64,000 nt of DNA from Acidiphilium multivorum AIU301 (GTDB lineage: Bacteria; Pseudomonadota; Alphaproteobacteria; Acetobacterales; Acetobacteraceae), in contig NC_015186.1 of NCBI RefSeq assembly GCF_000202835.1, positions 3,009,501 to 3,073,500 of the forward strand. The letters are read 5' to 3'. Shown piece after piece: positions 46,083-55,104 of the stretch. A program made the position numbers and the translations under genes. Under the pieces are notes generated by a model. It did not search any database and was not told the origin of the DNA. It worked only from the letters and a program-made list of their open reading frames with translations. Numbering within the stretch: position 1 is the stretch's first letter; every line of letters starts with the position of its first letter.

Positions 46083-47054
46083 TCAGACGCCCGCGATTCT
46101 GGCACGCTGGCGCACGAGGGCGAGGACCGAGGCGGAGATCGGCGCCGGGATATCGACCCAGCCGGCCATCTCGACCACGGCGCCGAGCAGCGCCTCGATC
46201 TCGATCGGGCGGCCGCGCTCGAGGTCCTGGAGCATGGAGGTCTTGTGCGCGCCGACCTCGGCCGCGCCGTCGATCCGCTTTTCGACATCGATGGCGAAGC
46301 GGACGCCGAGCGCCTCGGCGATGGCCGCGCCTTCCAGCATCATCGACCGGGCGAGGGCGCGGGTGCCGGGATCGGAGGTGATGACGTCGAGTGTCGCACC
46401 GGTCAGCGCGCTGATAGGGTTGAAGGCCATGTTGCCCCAGAGCTTCACCCAGATGTCGTCGCGGATGCGGGGACGGACGGGCGCCTTGAGGCCGGCGTCG
46501 ATCATGAGGCGGCTGATCAGGGCGGCGCGCTCGGTGCGGGCGCCGTCCGGCTCGCCGAGGATGAAGCGGTCGCCATAGGTGTGGTTGACCACGCCGGGCT
46601 CGACGATCTCGGCGGCGGGATAGACGATGCAGCCGAGCGTCTGCGCCGGCGGCAGCGCGGCCCAGACCGCGCCCTCGGGATCGACCGCCTTGATGCGCCG
46701 GTCGGTGAAGGGGGCGGGCAGGCCGTAGGTGTACCACCAGGGGATCCCGTTGATCGCGGCGATGATGGTGGTCCGCGGGCCGATCAGGTGGCGGAGCTGC
46801 GGCAAGGCGGGCTCGATGCCCTGGGCCTTGAGGGTGACGAGAACGTAATCCTGCGGGCCGAGCTCGGCGGCATCGGCCACGCGGGGGCGGGTGAGGATTC
46901 TTTCTCCGCCGGAGAGGAGCAGAAGCCCGTTGGCCTCGATGGCGGCGCGGTGCGGGCCGCGGGCGACGATCGAGACATCGGTGCCGGCGGCTTGCAGGCG
47001 GGCGGCGACGAGGCCGCCGATGGCCCCGGCGCCGAAGACGCAGACGCTGGTCAT
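46083..47054 (-). CDS. panE: 2-dehydropantoate 2-reductase family protein
   Basis: 323 residues. NADP motif VCVFGAGAIGGLVAARLQAAG at the N terminus; the ApbA/PanE C-terminal helical domain has MAFNPISALTGATLDVITSD and KTSMLQDLERGRPIEIEALLGAVVEMA, with the catalytic Lys in DIWVKLWGNMAFNP and Glu in RPIEIEALLG. PanE reduces ketopantoate for CoA synthesis. But it overlaps an acyl-CoA ligase gene by 4 bases rather than lying near panB/panC, so it may reduce another 2-oxo acid. Confidence 0.85.
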   Translation of the reverse strand: MTSVCVFGAGAIGGLVAARLQAAGTDVSIVARGPHRAAIEANGLLLLSGGERILTRPRVADAAELGPQDYVLVTLKAQGIEPALPQLRHLIGPRTTIIAAINGIPWWYTYGLPAPFTDRRIKAVDPEGAVWAALPPAQTLGCIVYPAAEIVEPGVVNHTYGDRFILGEPDGARTERAALISRLMIDAGLKAPVRPRIRDDIWVKLWGNMAFNPISALTGATLDVITSDPGTRALARSMMLEGAAIAEALGVRFAIDVEKRIDGAAEVGAHKTSMLQDLERGRPIEIEALLGAVVEMAGWVDIPAPISASVLALVRQRARIAGV

Positions 47055-48571
47055 GCCTCGATCCCGAGGCGGGACGCGAGGCCGACGCGCTGGACCTTGC
47101 CGGTCGGGCCCTTGGGGATCGCCTCCATGATCAGGATGCGGCGGGGCACCTTGAAGGCGGCAAGGCGGCCGGCGGCGAAATCGCGGATCGCCTGCGGGTC
47201 GGGCGCGGTGCCGGCGCGGGGGACGACGATGGCGCCCACCTCCTCGCCCAGCTTGTCGTGCGGGATGGCGAAGGTGCAGACCTCGGCGATGTCCGGATGG
47301 TCGAGCAGGGCGACATCGACCTCCAGCGGGCTGATCTTCTCGCCGCCGCGGTTGATCTGCTCCTTGAGCCGGCCGGTGAGGAAGAGATAGCCCTCTGCGT
47401 CGAGCATGCCCTGGTCGCCGGTGCGGAACCAGCCATTGGTGAAGGCCTTGGCGTTGGCCTCGGGGTTGGCGGCGTAGCCGGCGGTGACGTTGGGGCCGCG
47501 GATGACGACCTCGCCGGTTTCGCCCTGCGGCAGCAGCGTGCCGTCATCGTCCATGATGGCGATTTCGGGGCCGGCGGCGATGCCGACCGAGCCGGCCTTG
47601 CGGGCGCGCGGCGGCAGCGGGTTGGAGGCCATCTGGTGCGCCGCCTCGGTCATGCCGTAGGCCTCGATCACCGGGGCGCCGAATTTCTGCTCCAGCGCCG
47701 CCATCACCTGCGGCGGCAGCGAGGCGGAGGAGGAGCGGATGAAGCGCAGATTGGCGAGCGCCCTGACCGCGTCGTCCTCGGGGGCGCGGAGCAGGATCGC
47801 CTGGTGCATGGTCGGCACCGCCGTGTACCAGGTGGGGTTTTCCTCCTCGAGCCAGGAGAAGAAGCGGAAGGCGTTGAAGCCCGGCGTGCAGCAGACGGCG
47901 CCGCCGGCGCGCAGCGAGGCGAGGGTGGCCGCGATCAGCCCGTGGATGTGGAACAGCGGCATCACGTTGAGGCAGAGATCGTCCGGCGCGAGCGCCAGGC
48001 TGGCGGCGATGTGCCGCGCCGAGGCGGCGAGGTTCTTGCTCCGCAGCGGGACGATCTTGGGCCGCGCGGTGGTGCCGGAGGTGTGCAGGACCAGCGCCTC
48101 GTCCTCGGGCTCGGCCGGGCCGGGGTTGGCGGCGGGGGTTTCGGGCAGGGCGGAGACGTCGAGCGTGAAGGCGCCGGCCGGAGCGGACTCGTCCTCGGCG
48201 AGGTCGAGCAGGGGGATGCCGAGTTTGGCGGCGACGCCGCGCACCGGGCTGTCGGCGCCGGCGGCGACGATGACGGCGCGGGGCTTCAGGTCGTCGAGAT
48301 AGAATTCGAATTCCTGGTCCTTGTAGGCGGGGTTGAGCGGGGCGGCGCAGCACATCGCGGCGATGGCGGCGAAGGCGGTGGCGGCGGCGGGGCCGTTGGG
48401 CAGGACGATGGCCACACGGTCGCCGCGGCCGATGCCGCGGGCGTTCAGGGCGGCGCGCACCTCCTCCGCCAGCGCGGCGAGGGCGGGGCCGGACAGCGGC
48501 GCGCGGCCGGGCGCGGCGATGGCGCGGGCGCCTGCATGGGCGCGCAGGATGTCGTGAACCGTTTCGCTCAT
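47051..48571 (-). CDS. AMP-dependent acyl-CoA synthetase (oxalate/malonate-CoA ligase-like)
   Basis: 506 residues. ANL motifs: VLHTSGTTARPKIVPL (P-loop), YGMTEAAHQMASNP, WFRTGDQGMLDAEGYLFLTGRLKEQINRGGEKISPLEVD (ATP and hinge) and GPTGKVQRV (catalytic Lys). The sequence MTEAAHQMASNPLPP is typical of the oxalyl-CoA synthetase/AAE3 branch, so oxalate or a related short diacid is a reasonable guess. It overlaps the PanE-family gene by 4 bases at its 3' end. The ATG giving MSETVHDILRAHAG (48571) is chosen; the longer frame upstream is low-complexity. Confidence 0.87.
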   Translation of the reverse strand: MSETVHDILRAHAGARAIAAPGRAPLSGPALAALAEEVRAALNARGIGRGDRVAIVLPNGPAAATAFAAIAAMCCAAPLNPAYKDQEFEFYLDDLKPRAVIVAAGADSPVRGVAAKLGIPLLDLAEDESAPAGAFTLDVSALPETPAANPGPAEPEDEALVLHTSGTTARPKIVPLRSKNLAASARHIAASLALAPDDLCLNVMPLFHIHGLIAATLASLRAGGAVCCTPGFNAFRFFSWLEEENPTWYTAVPTMHQAILLRAPEDDAVRALANLRFIRSSSASLPPQVMAALEQKFGAPVIEAYGMTEAAHQMASNPLPPRARKAGSVGIAAGPEIAIMDDDGTLLPQGETGEVVIRGPNVTAGYAANPEANAKAFTNGWFRTGDQGMLDAEGYLFLTGRLKEQINRGGEKISPLEVDVALLDHPDIAEVCTFAIPHDKLGEEVGAIVVPRAGTAPDPQAIRDFAAGRLAAFKVPRRILIMEAIPKGPTGKVQRVGLASRLGIEA

Positions 48572-48677
48572 GTCTGGCTTTCCGCCTCCTTGCGATGTTC
48601 CTGGACCGCGACGTCTCTGGCGCGGATCGGGCGGCGGAGCAAGGGGCGGAATGGCGGGCGGGGGCGCGGAAAGCCGG

Positions 48678-49802
48678 TCAGGGCGTGGAAAAGCGGGCGA
48701 TGAAGCGGCGGTCGATCCGGTCCTTCCAGCGGCGGACCCAGGCGCCGGAAAAGACGATGCCGTTGCGGGTGCCGATCGCGTGGTCCGGCCCGGTGGCGAG
48801 CAGGTAGAGGGCGGCGCGCTGCGGGCGGAACGGGCGGAGCGGCCGGCCATCGACATGGCGGCGGAGATTCTCCGCCAGGACCGGGCCCTGGCGGACCGCG
48901 TAAAGCCCGGATTTCGGCACCTTCATGCCGCCGAACCCGGCGATGTCGCCGGCGGCGAAGACATTCTCGTGCGAGATGGAGCGCAGCGTGGGGGCGACGG
49001 CGACGAAGCCCTTCGCGTCGGTGGCGAGGCCGCCGCCGCGCAGCCAGGACGGGGCGGCGGCGCCGCTGGCCCAGAGCGAGACGTCGGCTTCGATCCGGGA
49101 GCCGTCATCGAGCGGGATCGCGCCGTCCTTCGGCGCGCCGGCGAGGCCGGACGGGCCGACCTCGATGCCGCGGGCGGCGAACAGGGCGCGGACCTGGCGG
49201 GCGACGCCGGCGGGCAGGGTCGGCAGCAGGCCGAACGGGCCGGGCAGCAGGACGAAGGACAGCGTCGCCGGGTCGGCGCCGGCTTCGGCGCGGCGGGCGC
49301 GCAGCCGGGTTTCGAGCGCGAAGACCAGTTCCACCCCCGCCGCGCCGCCGCCGACCACGGCGATGCGGAACGGCGCGGGGCGCGCGGCCGCCTCGTCGAG
49401 CGGGGCGAGGCGGGCGAGCAGCTCGTCCGCCGGGCGGACGGGCAGCGCCTGCGGCGCGTCGGGCGTGGCCGGCGGGGCGCCGACATCGAGCACCAGCAGG
49501 TCGTAATCGACCGGATCGCCGCCATCGCGGAAGACGCGGCGGCGGCCGGCATCGACGAAGCTCGCGCGGTCGACGCAGAGGGCGGCGCCGGCGGCGCGGG
49601 CGAGGCCGGCCGTGTCGATCGTCCCCGCCGCCGGATCGGCATGGCCGGCGACGATGCCGGGCAGCATTCCCGAATACCGGAGCGCGGGCGAAGGCGTGAG
49701 CACGGTCAGCCGCAGGCCGGCCACCGGCGCCAGCGCGAAGCTGCGCAGCACCTCGATGCTGGCATGGCCGGCGCCGACGAGAAGAAGGTGACGGACGGGC
49801 AA
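48678..49802 (-). CDS. FAD-dependent pyridine nucleotide-disulfide oxidoreductase (SelD N-terminal-like family)
   Basis: 374 residues. It starts HLLLVGAGHASIEVLRSFALAPVAGLRLTVLTPSPALRYSGMLPGIVAGHAD, the pattern of the flavoprotein that in some bacteria is fused ahead of selenide-water dikinase (TIGR03169 family), also related to NDH-2. The second dinucleotide motif FRIAVVGGGAAGVELVFALE and the FAD-binding NVFAAGDIAGFGG follow. The C-terminal SelD domain is absent. It lies 16 bases after the copZ gene, so it is probably co-expressed with copper homeostasis genes; a role as copper or quinone reductase is speculative. Confidence 0.85.
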   Translation of the reverse strand: MPVRHLLLVGAGHASIEVLRSFALAPVAGLRLTVLTPSPALRYSGMLPGIVAGHADPAAGTIDTAGLARAAGAALCVDRASFVDAGRRRVFRDGGDPVDYDLLVLDVGAPPATPDAPQALPVRPADELLARLAPLDEAAARPAPFRIAVVGGGAAGVELVFALETRLRARRAEAGADPATLSFVLLPGPFGLLPTLPAGVARQVRALFAARGIEVGPSGLAGAPKDGAIPLDDGSRIEADVSLWASGAAAPSWLRGGGLATDAKGFVAVAPTLRSISHENVFAAGDIAGFGGMKVPKSGLYAVRQGPVLAENLRRHVDGRPLRPFRPQRAALYLLATGPDHAIGTRNGIVFSGAWVRRWKDRIDRRFIARFSTP

Positions 49803-49818
49803 GCGCCGGGCTCCGGGT

Positions 49819-50025
49819 TCAGGGTGACGATGTCACCTTGTAGCCCTCTTCCTCGATCGCGGCGACAAGGGCGGGCTGCTCCTGCGCCGCGGCGGCGGGA
49901 ATCCGCACCTTGCCGGTTTCGAGATCGACCGCGACCTCGGCGCCGGGATGGACGGTGCGCACCGCCTCGGTGACGGCGCGGACGCAATGCTGGCAGGTCA
50001 TGCCCTCTACATTGAGCTCGATCAT
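49819..50025 (-). CDS. copZ: CopZ-like copper chaperone (HMA domain)
   Basis: 68 residues: [25 protein letters not shown] with the metal-binding MTCQHC (C11 and C14), then a babbab fold ending [13 protein letters not shown]. It shuttles Cu(I) in the cytoplasm, presumably to CopA encoded divergently 156 bases away. The start is the second in-frame ATG because AAAAGGAG lies 8 bases ahead of it and family members begin at this Met. Downstream on the same strand is the flavoprotein gene. Confidence 0.93.
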   Translation of the reverse strand: MIELNVEGMTCQHCVRAVTEAVRTVHPGAEVAVDLETGKVRIPAAAAQEQPALVAAIEEEGYKVTSSP

Positions 50026-50065
50026 GGTTCGCTCCTTTTCATGCGATGCATGATGCAAATGGCGA

Positions 50066-50086
50066 TTGCCCACGGGGAAAGGTCAA
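50066..50086 (-). promoter_or_regulatory. copper-promoter motif facing copZ
   Basis: On the minus strand TTGACCTTTCC-N5-GGCAA, a -35-like TTGACC overlapping an imperfect palindrome, reads toward copZ. It is nearly identical to the motif facing copA at 50132. Resembles MerR/CueR operator layout (TTGACCTTCC...), but the right half (GGCAA) departs from the enteric GGAAGG. Confidence 0.55.
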
Positions 50087-50131
50087 GGCCGGCGGATGGG
50101 GGCAGGGATGCGCGGCGCGGGGGGCGCGGGT

Positions 50132-50163
50132 TTGACCTTCCCACGATGGCAAACCCATATGCT
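50132..50163 (+). promoter_or_regulatory. copper-promoter motif facing copA
   Basis: TTGACCTTCCC-N5-TGGCAA begins at 50132; TTGACC (50132-50137) is separated by 20 bases from TATGCT (50158-50163). A 19-20 base spacer is the hallmark of MerR-family (CueR) activated promoters. The ribosome site AAGGAG is at 50170-50175, so the leader would be very short. Confidence 0.55.
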
Positions 50164-50181
50164 GCGGCGAAGGAGCTTGCC

Positions 50182-52419
50182 ATGGACCAGATCAGCGGCG
50201 CGGCGACGCGCCAGGACAGCGCGGCGGACACGGTGATCGACCTTTCGGTCGGCGGGATGACCTGCGCCTCGTGCGTGGCGCGGGTGGAGCGGGCGGCGCG
50301 GAAGGTGCCGGGGGTGGCGGCGGCGTCGGTCAACCTCGCCAACGAGCGGGCGCGGATCTCCGGCCACGGGTTCGACGCGGCGGCGGTGATCGCGGCGATC
50401 GGCAAGGCGGGATACGAGGCGCGCGCGGTGGCGGACGCGCCGGAGGCGGCCGCCGGCGAGGAGGCGCGGCGGGCGGCGGAAGGCCAGCGGGAGCTGCGGC
50501 ACGTGACCGTCGCCGCCGCGCTGACCGTGCCACTGGTCGGCGCCATGGCGCTGCACATGGCGGGATCGCGCTTCATGTTGCCGGGATGGGCCGAGCTGCT
50601 GCTGGCCACACCGGTGCAGTTCTGGCTGGGCGCGCGGTTCTATCGGGCGGGATGGGCGGCGGCGCGGGCGTTCTCGGGGAACATGGACCTGCTGGTCGCC
50701 CTCGGCACCAGCGCCGCCTACGGGCTGAGCGCGGTGCTGCTGGCCGAGGCCTGGGTGACGGGGCGGGGCGCGCCGCCGCTGTATTTCGATTCGGCGGCGA
50801 CGGTGACGACGCTGATCCTGTTCGGCAAGTGGCTGGAGGCGCGGGCGCGGCGGCAGACCGGGGCGGCGCTGAAGGCGCTGGAGGCGCTGCGGCCGACCAC
50901 GGCGCTGGTGCGCGGGGCGGATGGCGCCGAGCGGGAGGTGCCGATCGGCCAGGTGCGGACGGGCGACCTCGTGGTGGTGCGGCCGGGCGGGCGGATTCCG
51001 GTGGACGGGACGATCGAGGCGGGGGAGTCCGCCGTCGATCTCTCGATGCTGACGGGGGAAAGCCTGCCGGTGCCGAAGGCGGCGGGCGGGCGCGTGCCGG
51101 GCGGGGCGATCAACGGCGAGGGGGTTCTGCTCGTCCGCACCGAGGCGGTGGGGGCGGAAACCACGCTCGCGAAGATCATCCGCCTGGTCGAGACCGCGCA
51201 GGCGGAGAAGGCGCCGATCCAACGGCTGGTGGACCGGGTGGCCGCGGTGTTCGTGCCGGCGGTGGTGGCGGTGGCGGCGGTGACGCTGGCGGGATGGCTG
51301 CTGGCGGGGGCGACGGTTTCGGCGGCGATCCTGAACGCGGTGGCGGTGCTGGTGATCGCCTGCCCCTGCGCGCTGGGCCTGGCGACGCCGACCGCGGTGA
51401 TGGCGGGAACCGGTGTCGCGGCGCGGCACGGCATCCTGGTGAAGGACGCCGAGGCGCTGGAGGCGGCGGAGCGGGTCGATACCGTGGTGTTCGACAAGAC
51501 GGGGACGCTGACGGAGGGGAAACCCTCGGTCGTGGCGGTGGCGCCGGCCGAGGGGGTTTCGGAGGCGGAACTGCTCGCGGTGATGGCAGGGGTGCAGGCG
51601 GGCAGCGAGCATCCGCTGGCGCGCGCGGTGTGCGCGCGGGCGGCGGCGGACGGGGTCGCGGCGCGGCCGGCGAGCGGGGTGACGGCGCTGCCCGGGCGGG
51701 GCGTGAGCGGAACCGTCGGGGGGATCGGAATCCTGATCGGCAGTTCGCGGTTGCTGGAGGAGCAGGGCGCTGCGCCGGGGGCGCTGGCGGAGCGGGCGAC
51801 GGCGCTGGAGGAAGAGGGGCGCAGCGTGTCCTGGGTGATCGGCGAGGGGCGGGTGCTCGGGCTGGTCGCGTTCGGGGATGCGCCGAAGCGTGGCGCGCGC
51901 GAGGCGGTGGCGGCGCTGCGGGCACAGGGGCGGCGCGTGGTGCTGCTGACCGGCGACAATGCGGGCAGTGCGGCGGCGGCGGCGAGGGCCGTCGGCATCG
52001 ACGAGGTGATCGCCGGGCAGTTGCCGGAGGGCAAGGCCGCGACGGTGGCGGCGCTGCGGCGGGAGGGCCGCGTGGTCGCCATGGTCGGCGACGGGGTGAA
52101 CGACGCGCCCTCGCTCGCCGCGGCGGACATCGGCATGGCGATGGCGAGCGGATCGGATGTCGCGATGCACACCGCGGGGATCACGCTGATGCGCGGCGAC
52201 CCGGCGCTGGTGGCGGCGGCGCTGGATGTGGCGCGGGCGACGATGCGCAAGATCCGCCAGGGGCTGTTCTGGGCCTTCGCCTATAACGTGATCGGGATTC
52301 CGCTGGCCGCGATCGGGTTCCTGAGCCCGATGGTGGCGGGGGCGGCGATGGCGGCATCGAGCGTGAGCGTGGTGACGAACGCGCTGCTGCTGCGGCGCTG
52401 GACGCCGCCGGTGAAATAA
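50182..52419 (+). CDS. copA: copper-exporting P1B-type ATPase
   Basis: 745 residues. One N-terminal HMA domain (GGMTCASC, C28 and C31), about eight transmembrane helices, C394-P395-C396 in the transport helix, phosphorylation site D438 in DKTGTLT, the P1B His-Pro motif in SEHPLARAV, and GDGVND near 636. CPC plus the MTCASC domain indicate Cu(I)/Ag(I) export from cytoplasm. The start at ATG 50182 ([11 protein letters not shown]) is fixed by AAGGAG six bases upstream. It converges with the SDR gene and is divergent from copZ. No cueR gene is adjacent. Confidence 0.95.
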   Translation: MDQISGAATRQDSAADTVIDLSVGGMTCASCVARVERAARKVPGVAAASVNLANERARISGHGFDAAAVIAAIGKAGYEARAVADAPEAAAGEEARRAAEGQRELRHVTVAAALTVPLVGAMALHMAGSRFMLPGWAELLLATPVQFWLGARFYRAGWAAARAFSGNMDLLVALGTSAAYGLSAVLLAEAWVTGRGAPPLYFDSAATVTTLILFGKWLEARARRQTGAALKALEALRPTTALVRGADGAEREVPIGQVRTGDLVVVRPGGRIPVDGTIEAGESAVDLSMLTGESLPVPKAAGGRVPGGAINGEGVLLVRTEAVGAETTLAKIIRLVETAQAEKAPIQRLVDRVAAVFVPAVVAVAAVTLAGWLLAGATVSAAILNAVAVLVIACPCALGLATPTAVMAGTGVAARHGILVKDAEALEAAERVDTVVFDKTGTLTEGKPSVVAVAPAEGVSEAELLAVMAGVQAGSEHPLARAVCARAAADGVAARPASGVTALPGRGVSGTVGGIGILIGSSRLLEEQGAAPGALAERATALEEEGRSVSWVIGEGRVLGLVAFGDAPKRGAREAVAALRAQGRRVVLLTGDNAGSAAAAARAVGIDEVIAGQLPEGKAATVAALRREGRVVAMVGDGVNDAPSLAAADIGMAMASGSDVAMHTAGITLMRGDPALVAAALDVARATMRKIRQGLFWAFAYNVIGIPLAAIGFLSPMVAGAAMAASSVSVVTNALLLRRWTPPVK

Positions 52420-52426
52420 CGGCGCG

Positions 52427-53170
52427 TCAGTAGGTGGCGCGGCCGCCGGAGATGTCGAACACCGCGCCGGTGCTGAAGGAGGCTTCGTCGGAGGCGAGGA
52501 AGCAGATGAGGGCTGCGATTTCGTCGACCGTGCCGAAGCGGTTCATCGGGATTTTCGAGAGCATGTAGTCGATGTGCTGCTGGCTCATCTGCTCGAAGAT
52601 CGCGGTGCGGACGGCGGCGGGGGTGATGCAGTTCACCGTGATCGGCGTGGTGGCGAGTTCCTTGCCGAGCGACTTGGTGAGGCCGATGACGCCGGCCTTC
52701 GACGCGCTGTAGGCCGAGGCGTTGGGGTTGCCTTCCTTGCCGGCGACGGAGGCGATGTTCACGATGCGCCCGGCGTTGCGCGCGCGCATGTGCGGCACCA
52801 CCGCCTTGCAGGAGAGAAAGATGCCGGTGAGGTTGACCTCGATCACCTGCCGCCAGGCATCGACCGGATAGTCCCAGGTGGTGGTGTTGGGGCCGGTGAT
52901 GCCGGCGCCGGCGATGAGGATGTCGATCGCGCCATGGTCGCGCACCGCCTCGGCGGCGGCGTGTTCGAGCGCGGCGAAATCGGTGACGTCGAGCGCCTCG
53001 CCGGAGCAGGCGGGGCCGAGTTCGCGGGCCGCGGCGACGATCGCGTCACGGCTGCGATCCCACAATACCGCGTTGCCGCCCTCGGCGATGATTCGCGTGG
53101 CAGCGGCGAGGCCGATGCCGGCGGCGCCGCCGGTGATGACCGCCGTCTTGCCTTCGAAACGGTTTTTCAC
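52427..53170 (-). CDS. short-chain dehydrogenase/reductase
   Basis: 247 residues, classical SDR. Cofactor motif TGGAAGIG (13-20) with a D38 after the second strand (WDRS) suggesting NAD preference, NAG-like AGAG, and the catalytic triad S141, Y154 and K158 (ASAYSASKAG). It is last in a five-gene leftward operon (rraA-like, ilvD-like, hydroxyacid dehydrogenase, dapA-like, SDR) of sugar-acid catabolism, where it may oxidise the free sugar or a downstream intermediate. Confidence 0.9.
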   Translation of the reverse strand: MKNRFEGKTAVITGGAAGIGLAAATRIIAEGGNAVLWDRSRDAIVAAARELGPACSGEALDVTDFAALEHAAAEAVRDHGAIDILIAGAGITGPNTTTWDYPVDAWRQVIEVNLTGIFLSCKAVVPHMRARNAGRIVNIASVAGKEGNPNASAYSASKAGVIGLTKSLGKELATTPITVNCITPAAVRTAIFEQMSQQHIDYMLSKIPMNRFGTVDEIAALICFLASDEASFSTGAVFDISGGRATY

Positions 53171-53182
53171 TTGCGGTGTCCT

Positions 53183-54109
53183 TCAGAAATGGGCGCGGGG
53201 ATCGTGCTTCGCGAGGCGGCGGAGCAGAAAATCGATTTCGGCGCGGGCGGTTTCGGTGAGCTTGCCGGCGGGGGCGCGCTGGGCATCGTGCGCGATGGCG
53301 CCGCGCTTCTGCAGCACGTATTTCCGCGTGGCGAGGCCGACGCCCTGCTGCTGTTCGTAGCGGATCAGCGGGAGATGGGCGTCGAACAGGTCGTGCGCCT
53401 CGTCGCGCTTGCCGTCGTTCGAGAGGCGGACGACATCGGCCAGCATGTCGGGGAAGCAGTAGCCGGTCATCGCGCCGTCGGCGCCGCGCTCCATTTCGAA
53501 ATCGAGAAAGAGCCCGCCATTGCCTGTGAGAATCGAAAGCGGGCGCAGGCTGCCCTCGCGCTGGAAGGCGCGCAGCGCGGAGATCTTTTCAAGCCCCGGC
53601 CAGTCCTCGTGCTTGAGCATGACGCAGGAGGGCAGGTCCATGACGATGCGGCGGATGACGGCGGGCGTCATGATCACCGAGAGGGTGAGCGGGTAGTCCT
53701 GGATCACGAACGGGATTTCGCCGCCGATCGCCTCGATCGCGTTGTGGTAATACGTCACGATCTGGTCGTCGGTGCGCAGTGAGGGCGGTGGGGCGATCAT
53801 GACGCCGGCGGCGCCCGCATCCATCACCGCACGGGCGAGGTTGCGCATGGCGGCGAAACCGGGGGCGGAGACGCCGACGATGACGGGAATTTCGCACCGC
53901 CCGATGACCTGGCGGGAGATGGCTAACGCCTCGTCAGCGTCGAGCTTGGGGGCCTCGCCCATGATGCCGAGAATGGTCAGGCCGGTGGCGCCGGCGGAAA
54001 AATAGAAATCGCACATCGTGTCGATCGACTTCGTGTCGACCGCGCCGTCGGGCAGGAAGGGTGTGGGGGCGATGGGAAAGACGCCGCGTGCGGTATGATC
54101 GAGCTTCAT
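53183..54109 (-). CDS. DHDPS/N-acetylneuraminate lyase-family aldolase or dehydratase
   Basis: 308 residues, TIM barrel. The family's GxxGE is LGIMGEAP (about 48-53), the catalytic Tyr is Y139 in VIQDYPL, and the Schiff-base Lys is K166 in CVMLKHEDWPG. The LKHEDWPG context differs from true DapA, and the gene lies between a 2-hydroxyacid dehydrogenase and an SDR next to an IlvD/Edd dehydratase. A 2-keto-3-deoxy sugar acid as substrate is therefore likely, either cleaved as an aldol or dehydrated. It overlaps the hydroxyacid dehydrogenase gene by 4 bases. Confidence 0.88.
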   Translation of the reverse strand: MKLDHTARGVFPIAPTPFLPDGAVDTKSIDTMCDFYFSAGATGLTILGIMGEAPKLDADEALAISRQVIGRCEIPVIVGVSAPGFAAMRNLARAVMDAGAAGVMIAPPPSLRTDDQIVTYYHNAIEAIGGEIPFVIQDYPLTLSVIMTPAVIRRIVMDLPSCVMLKHEDWPGLEKISALRAFQREGSLRPLSILTGNGGLFLDFEMERGADGAMTGYCFPDMLADVVRLSNDGKRDEAHDLFDAHLPLIRYEQQQGVGLATRKYVLQKRGAIAHDAQRAPAGKLTETARAEIDFLLRRLAKHDPRAHF

Positions 54110-55104
54110 TGTTTTGATATCGAACTATCTGTTTGTGGCGCGCGGCGCCCGGGCGCCGGTGTCTCGGCGACAGGCGTGATCGGCCCCTCGCCGCCGAACC
54201 ACGCACGGACATTGCGGATCAGCAGATCCGCCATCAGGCCGCGCGTGTGATGCGTGGCGGTGCCGACATGGGGGACCAGCACGGCGTTGTCGCAGGCGAG
54301 AAGGGCTGCCGGCACGCGTGGCTCGTCCTCGAAAACATCGAGGCCGGCGGCGAGGATTTTCCGGCTGCCGAGTGCGTCGATCAACGCGGCTTCGTCGACG
54401 ACCGTGCCGCGCGCGACGTTGATCAGGACGCCGTCAGGACCAAGCGCCGCGAGCACCTCGGCGTTCACCGCATGGCGCGTCGCCGGGCCGCCGGGGAGCA
54501 CGACGATGAGCACGTCGACATTGGCGGCAAGTTCGACGAGCGAGGGAAAATGCGGATAGTCGAGATGGGAAACCTTGTTGCGGGAGTGATATGAAATCGA
54601 CAGGTCGAAGCCGGAGAGGCGACGGGCGATGACCTGGCCGATGCGGCCCATGCCGGCGATGCCGATGCGCCGGCCGCGCAGGCTGTTGCCGAGGGGGAAG
54701 GCGTCGTGCAGCCATTTTCCCGCGCGCAGGAAACGCTCGGCCGCGGGCAGGGTGCGGATGGTGGCGAGCAGCAGGCCGACGGTGAAATCGCCCATCTCGT
54801 CGTTCAGCACGTCCGGCGTGTTGGTGACGATAACGCCGTGTTTGGCGGCGGCCACGGCATCGACCGTGTCGTAGCCGACGCCGAAATTGGCGATCAGTTC
54901 GAGGGCGGGCAGCCGGGCGATCAGCGCGGCGTCGGTCGGGCGGCGGCCGCGCGTGACGATGCCGCGGATTTCGGCGCCGTGACGCTCGATCAGCGCGTCG
55001 AGATTGGTGCCGTCGTCACGGAGGATTTCGAAGCCGGCTTCGAGGGAGTTCTCGATGACCGGCATCAGGCTGCCGAGGAACAGAAGTTTCGGGCGGTCGC
55101 TCAT
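54106..55104 (-). CDS. D-isomer-specific 2-hydroxyacid dehydrogenase (GhrB-like)
   Basis: 332 residues. NAD(P) motif GIAGMGRIGQVIARRL (about 150-165) and the catalytic Arg, Glu, His set in NVARGTVVDEAALI, DVFEDEP and VLVPHVGTATHHT. Close in pattern to glyoxylate/hydroxypyruvate reductases. In the operon it may recycle glycolate/glyoxylate or reduce hydroxypyruvate released by the aldolase. The start (MSDRPKLLFLGSLMP) overlaps the ilvD-like stop (ATGA); a poorly conserved tail of about 15 residues ends the protein. Confidence 0.9.
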   Translation of the reverse strand: MSDRPKLLFLGSLMPVIENSLEAGFEILRDDGTNLDALIERHGAEIRGIVTRGRRPTDAALIARLPALELIANFGVGYDTVDAVAAAKHGVIVTNTPDVLNDEMGDFTVGLLLATIRTLPAAERFLRAGKWLHDAFPLGNSLRGRRIGIAGMGRIGQVIARRLSGFDLSISYHSRNKVSHLDYPHFPSLVELAANVDVLIVVLPGGPATRHAVNAEVLAALGPDGVLINVARGTVVDEAALIDALGSRKILAAGLDVFEDEPRVPAALLACDNAVLVPHVGTATHHTRGLMADLLIRNVRAWFGGEGPITPVAETPAPGRRAPQTDSSISKQ

